A stretch of DNA of 5,319 bases from Lentimicrobium sp. GTDB taxonomy: Bacteria; Bacteroidota; Bacteroidia; Bacteroidales; Lentimicrobiaceae. Shown here piece after piece: positions 1 to 5,319 of this stretch (position 1 is the stretch's first letter; each line of letters opens with the position of its first letter). The translations under genes were made by a program, and so were the position numbers. The notes beneath the pieces are model-generated. The model was not told the origin of the DNA. It saw nothing but the letters and a program-made list of their open reading frames with translations, and ran no database searches. The DNA lies in the NCBI GenBank assembly GCA_013336205.1, contig JAAXUD010000240.1:1-5319 (forward strand), read 5' to 3'.

Positions 1-5
1 CTAAT

Positions 6-923
6 TTGGAAGATACAGTATTGAAAATCGTAAATCTGAGCAAGAGTTACGGAAAAGTCAAGGCCGTTTCCGGACTTGACCTTGAAATCTCTAAAGGACA
101 GGTTTTCGGGCTTCTTGGGCCCAATGGCAGTGGCAAGACCACAACGCTGGGCATGGTTTTGGGCGCTACTATACCTCTTAGCGGAAATTTCGAATGGTTT
201 GGCAAACCCCTGAAAAGCGAATCGCTCAAACGAATAGGTGCCATTCTGGAACACCCTAATTTCTTTCCTTACCTTAATGCCACAGACAATCTACGTATAG
301 TTGCAAGGGTTAGAAATGCTTCAGCGCAGGATACTGACAGGGTTTTAAAACTTACCGGTTTATTTGATCGCAGAAACCACAAGTTTCAAACCTTTTCATA
401 CGGAATGAAGCAACGCCTGGCCATTGCGTCTGCCATGCTGGGAAACCCGGAGGTGCTCATCCTCGATGAACCTACCAATGGCCTTGATCCATCCGGAATA
501 GCGGAAATCCGTGAGCTGATCACCCATATTGCAGAAAAGGGCACCACCATAGTTCTTGCCAGCCATCTTCTTGATGAGGTTCAGAAGGTTTGCAGCCATG
601 TAGCGGTGCTTCAGGGAGGCAGGAAATTATATTCGGGCAGTGTTGATGATGTCCTGAATAACACAGAAACCATAATTTTAAGTGCTGAGGACAATCAAAA
701 ACTTGAAGCAGCTATTCTTAATTATGATGAATACCTTTCACACAAAACTGCCAATGGGTTTATTGAATTGAAAACTAAATCTTTTTGCAATCCCGGTGAA
801 ATAAACTCATATTTGTTTAACCAGGGCATTACCTGCACTCATCTCAGTCTTCACAAGAAATCACTGGAAAGTTATTTTCTTGAGCTAACCGGCAGTCATA
901 CCGATGCTGCACTTTTAAAGTAA
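6..923 (+). CDS. ABC-2 type transporter, ATP-binding protein (BcrA-like)
   Basis: This is the cytoplasmic ATPase that powers the permease encoded immediately downstream. The nucleotide-binding domain covers about residues 5-215. It shows a Walker A motif GPNGSGKT (38-45), an ABC signature as SYGMKQ (131-136), Walker B LILDEP (151-156), D-loop GLDPSG (159-164) and the switch histidine H187 in ASHLLDE. The Q-loop position carries Glu (E82 in ILEHPNFFP) instead of Gln, as in BcrA/LanF-type ATPases. Residues 216-305 form a C-terminal extension usual in this group. The class exports antibiotics, lantibiotics or lipids, but the substrate cannot be told here. The start is uncertain: TTG at 6 gives a normal-looking N-terminus, but the frame is open to the left edge, so a start just outside the window is possible; a second TTG lies at 21. 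The stop is one base before the permease start. Confidence 0.93.
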   Translation: MEDTVLKIVNLSKSYGKVKAVSGLDLEISKGQVFGLLGPNGSGKTTTLGMVLGATIPLSGNFEWFGKPLKSESLKRIGAILEHPNFFPYLNATDNLRIVARVRNASAQDTDRVLKLTGLFDRRNHKFQTFSYGMKQRLAIASAMLGNPEVLILDEPTNGLDPSGIAEIRELITHIAEKGTTIVLASHLLDEVQKVCSHVAVLQGGRKLYSGSVDDVLNNTETIILSAEDNQKLEAAILNYDEYLSHKTANGFIELKTKSFCNPGEINSYLFNQGITCTHLSLHKKSLESYFLELTGSHTDAALLK

Positions 924-924
924 A

Positions 925-1737
925 ATGAAAAAAATACAGAACTTACTTTATCCGGAATGGATTAAAGTGCTCAACTACAGAACTTTCTGGATGCTGGCCG
1001 GCCTCTATGCTGCTACGCTGGTACTGTTGCTTTTTAGCATACAGGGCATTCTTTCAAATGTTACCGTTAATATAAACAGTAATTCACCGTCCTCTATTCC
1101 CGAATTCCCTGTTTATGCATTCCCTGGTGTATGGCAAAACCTGACTTACCTGGCGGGTTTTCTCAAGATGTTCCCGGCGTTTCTTGTTATCATATTAATA
1201 ACCAATGAATTCACATACAGAACTCTTAAACAGCAGATAATAACCGGAAGCAGCCGACTGGAATTTATGGCAGGGAAAATTGCTTTAATATTCCTGTTGG
1301 CAGTTTCAGTTGCATTGTTGGTGGGCTTTTCGGGGCTTGTTGCCGGACTTTTACAGGATTCACCTGACTACAAATCAATAATAAGTTCAAAACTCTGGTT
1401 TATTCCAGCCCACACGCTTGAGCTATTCACTTATATGATGCTTGCAGCTTTTCTGGCCGTATTATTTAAAAGAGCGGGTACAACTGTAATTGTATTTCTG
1501 CTCTACGCCTTTGTAATTGAAAGGATTATCGCTTTCAAATTACCTGAAAATATTGCGGCATTTCTACCGATTAAAGCTACCAGCAATCTTATTCCCTTAC
1601 CGAATAGCTCATTAATGAAGCTTTTTGGCGTTTCGTTCAGCGAATATACCTCATGGCCGGATGTAGTAAGCTGCATTTCATGGTGTATTATTTTTGCACT
1701 GGCAATCTTTCAGATTCTGAAAAACAGGGACTTATAA
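925..1737 (+). CDS. ABC-2 type transporter, permease protein
   Basis: This is the membrane subunit paired with the preceding ATPase, probably working as a dimer in the inner membrane. About six hydrophobic segments are visible, near residues 22-43, 74-94, 117-142, 164-182, 186-204 and 247-265. The N-terminus begins with a cytoplasmic amphipathic stretch (LLYPEWIKVLNYRTFW), typical of ABC-2 permeases. The cytoplasmic loop after the second segment has the family pattern NEFTYRTLKQQIITGSSR (94-111), which usually forms the coupling contact with the ATPase. At 270 residues it is of usual size. The ATG at 925 follows the ATPase stop (TAA at 921-923) after one base, so translational coupling is likely, and no Shine-Dalgarno-like sequence is needed in this phylum. 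Its last codon and stop overlap the last codon and stop of the convergent PBP gene. No substrate can be assigned. Confidence 0.9.
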   Translation: MKKIQNLLYPEWIKVLNYRTFWMLAGLYAATLVLLLFSIQGILSNVTVNINSNSPSSIPEFPVYAFPGVWQNLTYLAGFLKMFPAFLVIILITNEFTYRTLKQQIITGSSRLEFMAGKIALIFLLAVSVALLVGFSGLVAGLLQDSPDYKSIISSKLWFIPAHTLELFTYMMLAAFLAVLFKRAGTTVIVFLLYAFVIERIIAFKLPENIAAFLPIKATSNLIPLPNSSLMKLFGVSFSEYTSWPDVVSCISWCIIFALAIFQILKNRDL

Positions 1738-1743
1738 AGAATC
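1708..1743. repeat. Short inverted repeats at the convergent gene ends
   Basis: TTTCAG (1708-1713) and CTGAAA (1717-1722) form a perfect 6-bp inverted repeat with a 3-nt loop. A competing pair, GATTCT (1713-1718) and AGAATC (1738-1743), flanks the shared stop hexamer with a 19-nt loop. Neither is followed by a T-tract on either strand, so neither is a standard intrinsic terminator. They could be weak RNA 3'-end structures or chance, and they lie largely inside permease coding sequence. Confidence 0.25.
1732..1737. other. Tail-to-tail overlap of two genes at palindrome TTATAA
   Basis: The hexamer TTATAA is its own reverse complement. Read on the + strand it is the final Leu codon and TAA stop of the permease. 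Read on the - strand it is the final Leu codon and TAA stop of the PBP. The two genes therefore end by sharing exactly the same six bases, with no intergenic space for a terminator. Confidence 0.95.
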
Positions 1744-4083
1744 AGGTAATTCAATTGGAGGCTCATCGCCTGAAAGAGAATCGGATACAGGTGTATAAGA
1801 GGAACAAGTATATGGTTTGCTGATTTTTATTACAGGCTTTTCGAACTTTCCCCGATACTTTTTAAGGTCAGAATCCTGCAACACTTTTTCCATATACAAG
1901 CCATAGACAGGAAGTGCGGTCCTGAGTCCTTCACCTAGTTGTGAAGTTCTGAAACGGGCATTCCGGTGTTCACCGCCAACCCAGACCCCGGAAACCAAGT
2001 GGGGAGTAATTCCAATAAACCAGCCATCAGAGAAATTTGAAGAGGTTCCGGTTTTACCACCAAATTCAGTTTCATACCTGAATAAATCATACTCCCACAA
2101 GCCTTGAGTGGTACCGCCGGCTTCTGTCAAACCGGATCTTAACATTACACTCATCAGAAAAGCAGTCTCGGCACTGATAACCCGTTTTGCTTTTGTTTCA
2201 TGGCTGTATAAGACTTTTCCCTCCTGATCAGTGATCCGGGTAACAAAAACAGGCTCATTGAGCATTCCATCATTTAAAAAAGTACAATAGGCATTCACCA
2301 TTTCGAGCAAGGTAACATCGCTGGAGCCCAGACAGACTGAAGGAACATTGTGAAGTGGCGAATCAACACCCATGCGGTGCGCACATTCAATCACCTTATC
2401 CCATCCCATTTCTTTGGTAAGCTGAACAGCTATTGAATTAACCGAGCGGGCAAAGGCATTTTTGAGCGATATATTATTCCAGGAGAAATTCCAGTCAGCA
2501 TTGTGGGGTGACCAATTTTTTTTCTCACCTTTTTCTGTATAGCTGATCGTTACCGGTTCATCTGTTCTTCTGTCGCAAGGCCCTAATCCGGTTTCAAATG
2601 CAGCAGTGTAAACAAATGCCTTAAAAAGTGAACCTGGCTGACGACGGGCCTGATTCACATGATCATATTTAAAAAACCTGAAGTTTATTCCGCCAACCCA
2701 TGCTTTAATATATCCGGTCAATGGATCCATGCTGACAAAACCTGTATTCAGTAAATGACGGTAATACCTTATGGAATCCATAGTACTCATCAGCGTATCC
2801 GCAGGCCCATTCCATGAGAAAATGGTCATTTTCCTTGGAAGGTTCATATAGAGTTCAACAGAATCAACGTTACCTTTGTACTTCTTATTCAGGCCTTCAA
2901 AATAGGAAGTTTCTCTGGCCAGATCTTCAATAAAGCCCTTTATTTCGTTGCCTTTGCTGTCAATCCATGGATTCTGGCCCTGCCAGTGTTCATAAAAGCG
3001 TTTCTGTAAACGTTTCATGTGTTTTTCAACCGCGTCTTCCGCATAGGCCTGAAGTTTCGGGTCAATCGTAGTATAGATTTTCAGACCATCGGTATAGATA
3101 TCGTAACCTGATTCTTTGCTCCATTCCTGCAAGCTTCTGGCAACAGCATCCTTAAAATAAGTTGCATCAGTATCTTCCTGTTTTCGGTGGAAACGAAGTG
3201 AAAGTTTCGTTTGCGTGAGTGAATCCGCTTCCTGCTCGCTAATAAAACCATACCGTGCCATCTGAAGCAAAATACTGTTCCTTCGTCTGAGTGCATTGGC
3301 CGGATTCTGAACCGGGCTGTAATAAGTGGGCGCTTTTAACAGACCAATCAATGTAGCGGCTTCCTCAACTTTTAATTCAGCAGGAATTTTATCAAAAAAA
3401 ATAGTTGAAGCAGCCTTTATACCAAATGAATGACTACCAAAGTCTACGGTATTCAGATACATGGTCAGAATCTCATCCTTTGAGTAATAAAATTCGAGTT
3501 TCAGGGCATTAATCCATTCCTTCGATTTGTCTACTAAAATTTTTACGCCGGGTATATAGCTCAGCAGGCCTTTTTGTGTTTTATGACGTGTTTTATAAAG
3601 ATTTTTAACCAGTTGTTGCGTTATTGTACTCCCTCCCCTTTTATCTCCCTGAGCGGTGCTCCAGATTGCCGCTATTGTGGCCTTTACATCAATTCCATGG
3701 TGTTTATAAAACCTGATATCTTCGGTAGCCAGCAGTGTATTGATTATGACAGGCGAGAGCTCTGAAAACTCAACAGGAGATCTGTTTTCATGATAGTACT
3801 TACCGATTACCGATCCATCTGAAGCATACAATTCAGATGCGATGCTAATTTCAGGGTCTTTTAAATCTGTTAGTCTGGGCGAAGGCCCGAACAGCCAGAA
3901 AAGGTTAAAATTGATTGCTAAAACAATAACAAAAATTAATAGCAGAATCTGGAGAGTTCTGAAAGCAAGACTTTGCCAAAAACCGGCTATATAGGAAGGT
4001 AATCTGAAGAAAATACCAAAAATGAATCTGAGTACTTTCTTACTTACCTGAAGGATTGACTTAATTTTTTTTGAAGGCGCCAT
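1732..4083 (-). CDS. Class A penicillin-binding protein (PBP1A-type transglycosylase/transpeptidase)
   Basis: This bifunctional enzyme polymerises lipid II into glycan strands and cross-links the stem peptides, acting on the periplasmic side of the inner membrane. A basic cytoplasmic N-terminus (1-40) leads to a transmembrane anchor at about 44-66. The GT51 domain follows, with TEDIRFYKHHGID (120-132, catalytic E121), RGGSTITQQLVKN (149-161), KSKEW (186-190, second Glu E189) and the MYLNTVDFG block (208-216). A linker of about 300-445 precedes the transpeptidase domain, which has S485-LF-K488 (nucleophile Ser), S547-V-N549 and K677-T-G-T680. All key residues are present, so it should be active and bind beta-lactams. 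The C-terminus (about 755-783) is a Pro/Ser/acidic tail. The ATG start is firm: an in-frame TAG lies five codons upstream (4096-4098). Length, 783 residues, fits class A PBPs. It is divergent from the TPR gene and convergent with the permease. The symbol could be mrcA/ponA, but this cannot be settled without comparison. Confidence 0.96.
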   Translation of the reverse strand: MAPSKKIKSILQVSKKVLRFIFGIFFRLPSYIAGFWQSLAFRTLQILLLIFVIVLAINFNLFWLFGPSPRLTDLKDPEISIASELYASDGSVIGKYYHENRSPVEFSELSPVIINTLLATEDIRFYKHHGIDVKATIAAIWSTAQGDKRGGSTITQQLVKNLYKTRHKTQKGLLSYIPGVKILVDKSKEWINALKLEFYYSKDEILTMYLNTVDFGSHSFGIKAASTIFFDKIPAELKVEEAATLIGLLKAPTYYSPVQNPANALRRRNSILLQMARYGFISEQEADSLTQTKLSLRFHRKQEDTDATYFKDAVARSLQEWSKESGYDIYTDGLKIYTTIDPKLQAYAEDAVEKHMKRLQKRFYEHWQGQNPWIDSKGNEIKGFIEDLARETSYFEGLNKKYKGNVDSVELYMNLPRKMTIFSWNGPADTLMSTMDSIRYYRHLLNTGFVSMDPLTGYIKAWVGGINFRFFKYDHVNQARRQPGSLFKAFVYTAAFETGLGPCDRRTDEPVTISYTEKGEKKNWSPHNADWNFSWNNISLKNAFARSVNSIAVQLTKEMGWDKVIECAHRMGVDSPLHNVPSVCLGSSDVTLLEMVNAYCTFLNDGMLNEPVFVTRITDQEGKVLYSHETKAKRVISAETAFLMSVMLRSGLTEAGGTTQGLWEYDLFRYETEFGGKTGTSSNFSDGWFIGITPHLVSGVWVGGEHRNARFRTSQLGEGLRTALPVYGLYMEKVLQDSDLKKYRGKFEKPVIKISKPYTCSSYTPVSDSLSGDEPPIELPDSL

Positions 4084-4316
4084 TAAATAATAAAGCTATG
4101 ATTAGTAGCATAGTAACTAAATTCCAACGGAATCTTTTTGATAGTGCAATTTACGATGAAAACTATTTGATATTACCTGCTCCTGCCTGTAACTTTTTCA
4201 TGAAAAAATACGTCCTTACCTCTGTATCTGCTTTTCCTAAGCACAATCTTATTAAATTTGTTGAATACCTTTGTTTACCTGATATAGTTGCATATTTACC
4301 TTAATAATATAAAGAG
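4084..4316. other. Divergent intergenic region between PBP and TPR genes
   Basis: These 233 bases separate two divergent starts, so they should carry the promoters and 5' leaders of both genes. The sequence is clearly more AT-rich than the flanking genes. On the + strand side there are two TAnnTTTG motifs near the TPR gene (described separately). On the PBP side I could not find a good TAnnTTTG match in the - orientation. Short inverted repeats are present (CTATG 4096-4100 with CATAG 4109-4113; ATTCC 4121-4125 with GGAAT 4129-4133), but they are too small to call functional. Confidence 0.6.
4253..4273 (+). promoter_or_regulatory. Candidate tandem Bacteroidota -7 promoter elements
   Basis: Two perfect matches to TAnnTTTG, the -7 element recognised by the primary sigma factor of Bacteroidota, lie 13 bases apart: TAAATTTG (4253-4260) and TACCTTTG (4266-4273). 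Transcription from the second would start near 4280 and leave a leader of about 35-40 bases before the TPR start codon, a reasonable length. No clear TTG -33 element sits at the usual distance from either one; CTG at 4228-4230 is a weak candidate for the first. Orientation and place fit the TPR gene, but the motif is short and the region T-rich. Confidence 0.4.
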
Positions 4317-4727
4317 ATGAGGAAACTCATATTAATACTTTTACCGCTATTTCTATTGTTTACCAGCAGTTTTGCTCAACATAAGGCTTCTGACTATCTG
4401 AAAGCAGCAATAGTTTCGACAAAGAACAAGAATTATTCACAGGCGGTGCTGCTTTGCGATGCAGCCATAAACCTTAACAATGTTTATGAATCTGCCTACT
4501 TTCACCGCGGTTACAATAAACTGCTGTTAAAAGATTATGCGGGTGCACTAATTGATTTTAGTGTGGTTTTAGATTTAAACGCTGAGAATCTTGATGCTTA
4601 TCTATACAGGGGGCTTGCAAATCAGAAAGCAGGCAATAAATGGGCGGCAACAGAAGATTATAACAATGCACGAAAAATTGATTCTATTGAAACTCTGGCA
4701 TTCTTAACCGCAAATATTTTCAGATAG
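4317..4727 (+). CDS. Small secreted TPR-repeat protein, function unknown
   Basis: The first 20 residues are a classic Sec signal peptide: a basic start (MRK), a long Leu/Ile/Phe core and a probable signal peptidase I site at SFA-Q (20/21). There is no lipobox cysteine, so the mature protein of about 116 residues should be soluble in the periplasm. It consists almost wholly of three tetratricopeptide repeats, near 24-57, 58-91 and 92-125, showing the usual pattern of small and aromatic positions (YFHRGYNKLLLKDYAGALID, then AYLYRGLANQKAGNKWAAT). TPR superhelices normally bind peptides or proteins; no catalytic residue is expected. The ATG at 4317 is favoured because an in-frame TAA lies at 4305-4307 and the signal peptide begins directly at this Met. 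It is probably transcribed alone, divergent from the PBP gene and convergent with the M48 protease gene 14 bases away. The partner is unknown. Confidence 0.85.
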   Translation: MRKLILILLPLFLLFTSSFAQHKASDYLKAAIVSTKNKNYSQAVLLCDAAINLNNVYESAYFHRGYNKLLLKDYAGALIDFSVVLDLNAENLDAYLYRGLANQKAGNKWAATEDYNNARKIDSIETLAFLTANIFR

Positions 4728-4741
4728 AAAATTCGCTGATA

Positions 4742-5319
4742 TTATTTCTCAAGACTGATTATTCTTTCAAGTCTCTGTTTGAGTGGTGGGTGCGAGTAAT
4801 TAAAAAACACATACCACGGATGGGGCGTTAAATCAGAAAGATTGTCAGAGGCCAGTTGTTTCAAAGCATCTATCATTGCAGAAGGGTCGGCATTTTCAGC
4901 GGCAAAGCGATCGGCCTGATATTCATGTTTACGTGAAATGTAATTCATCAGGATTGAGATTGATGATGAAAAAGGGCTATACAGAATAAAAAATATTATG
5001 AGTCCTAAATGAAATCCGGTTCCGGTACTGCCTAATGCTTCATAAATAACCGGATTACCAACTATTATTGAAAACAGAAATAGTGTTAATCCTGACTGTA
5101 CAATAGACAGAAGCAAGGATTTAATTGTATGTCTTTTTTTATAATGTCCAATTTCATGGGCAAGTACCGCGGTAATCTGTTCGGGCGTTTGTTTCTGTAT
5201 AAGGGTATCATACAAGACAATACGACGTTTTGATCCGAATCCTGAGAAGTAAGCATTCGCTCTTGTTGACCTTTTTGAGCCATCAATCACAAAGATATCC
5301 GACAAACGGAAACCTGTTT
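4742..5319 (-). CDS. M48 family zinc metalloprotease, STE24-like (partial, N-terminus outside window)
   Basis: This is the C-terminal part of an integral membrane zinc protease related to STE24/CAAX prenyl endopeptidase. The zinc motif HEIGH is encoded at 5158-5144 within VLAHEIGHYKKRH, and the third ligand Glu lies in RKHEYQAD (EYQAD at 4924-4910). Other family marks are FVIDGSKRSTRANAYFSGFG before HEIGH and the SHPPLKQRLERI segment near the C-terminus. Two hydrophobic stretches between HEIGH and EYQAD look like membrane spans. The frame stays open to the right edge, and the codons there (reading TGFRL before SDIFVIDG) continue the family pattern, so the TTG at 5305-5303 is an internal Leu codon and not the start. 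STE24 proteins are usually a little over 400 residues, so about half is visible. Bacteria do not normally have prenylated CAAX substrates; a role in membrane protein quality control is plausible but inferred. Confidence 0.93.
   Translation of the reverse strand, partial: TGFRLSDIFVIDGSKRSTRANAYFSGFGSKRRIVLYDTLIQKQTPEQITAVLAHEIGHYKKRHTIKSLLLSIVQSGLTLFLFSIIVGNPVIYEALGSTGTGFHLGLIIFFILYSPFSSSISILMNYISRKHEYQADRFAAENADPSAMIDALKQLASDNLSDLTPHPWYVFFNYSHPPLKQRLERIISLEK

Noticed and set aside
396..599. Open frame of 67 codons on the - strand within the ATPase gene
   Set aside because: It is antisense to the ABC signature and Walker B region, whose coding is certain; the same applies to the frame at 47-244.
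3081..3296. Open frame of 71 codons on the - strand inside the PBP gene
   Set aside because: It is an alternative frame over well-supported PBP coding sequence.
3574..3765. Open frame of 63 codons on the + strand
   Set aside because: It lies wholly antisense to the conserved glycosyltransferase domain of the PBP, and its product has no recognisable features.
4096..4113. CTATG/CATAG inverted repeat just upstream of the PBP start as a possible operator
   Set aside because: Five-base arms with an eight-base spacer are expected by chance in AT-rich DNA, and no regulator gene is nearby.
4121..4140. ATTCC-AAC-GGAAT inverted repeat followed by CTTTTT, resembling a terminator on the + strand
   Set aside because: The stem is only five base pairs and AT-containing, and no + strand gene ends upstream of it that would need termination.
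4071..4304. Open frame of 77 codons on the + strand in the divergent intergenic region
   Set aside because: It begins with TTG inside the PBP start region; even from the ATG at 4098 the product has no recognisable domain or motif. It covers the only space for the promoters of both flanking genes, including the TAnnTTTG motifs. Most likely a chance frame.
5086..5286. Open frame of 66 codons on the - strand inside the protease gene
   Set aside because: It is out of frame with the HEIGH-containing reading frame, which is clearly the real one.
5303..5305. TTG as the start codon of the M48 protease
   Set aside because: The frame continues to the window edge with residues that fit the family, and a protein starting here would lack the N-terminal membrane half of STE24 proteins. 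It is an internal Leu codon.
1..5319. A defence, toxin-antitoxin, mobile-element or other novel gene system
   Set aside because: All supported genes belong to known envelope or transport families. No recombinase, nuclease, repeat array, retroelement or structured RNA was seen on either strand.

Overview
The window looks like ordinary chromosomal DNA from a member of the Bacteroidota. The evidence is protein style: a bifunctional class A penicillin-binding protein with a Bacteroidota-like linker, a BcrA-type ABC pair, a STE24-like M48 protease, Leu/Ile/Lys/Asn-rich proteins, no Shine-Dalgarno-like sequence before the starts, and two perfect matches to the TAnnTTTG promoter core of this phylum. 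No genus can be named from this sequence. No rRNA, tRNA, CRISPR array, insertion sequence or phage gene was seen.

Layout from left to right: (1) an ABC-2 type exporter pair on the + strand, ATPase (6-923) then permease (925-1737), separated by one base and surely one operon; (2) a class A PBP (peptidoglycan glycosyltransferase/transpeptidase) on the - strand (1732-4083), convergent with the permease and overlapping it by six bases at the stop codons; (3) a 233-bp divergent intergenic region (4084-4316) that should hold the promoters of both flanking genes; (4) a small secreted TPR protein on the + strand (4317-4727); (5) the C-terminal part of a STE24-like membrane zinc protease on the - strand (4742 to the right edge), convergent with the TPR gene across 14 bases.

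The genes do not form an obvious pathway. A common theme is the cell envelope: export through the inner membrane, peptidoglycan polymerisation and cross-linking, a periplasmic helical-repeat protein, and membrane-embedded proteolysis. Coding density is very high, with no recognisable intrinsic terminator at either convergent junction. I found no convincing undescribed system. The points most worth a second look are the glutamate at the Q-loop position of the ATPase, the shared palindromic stop hexamer TTATAA, the tandem promoter-like motifs upstream of the TPR gene, and the unassigned TPR protein divergent from the PBP gene.
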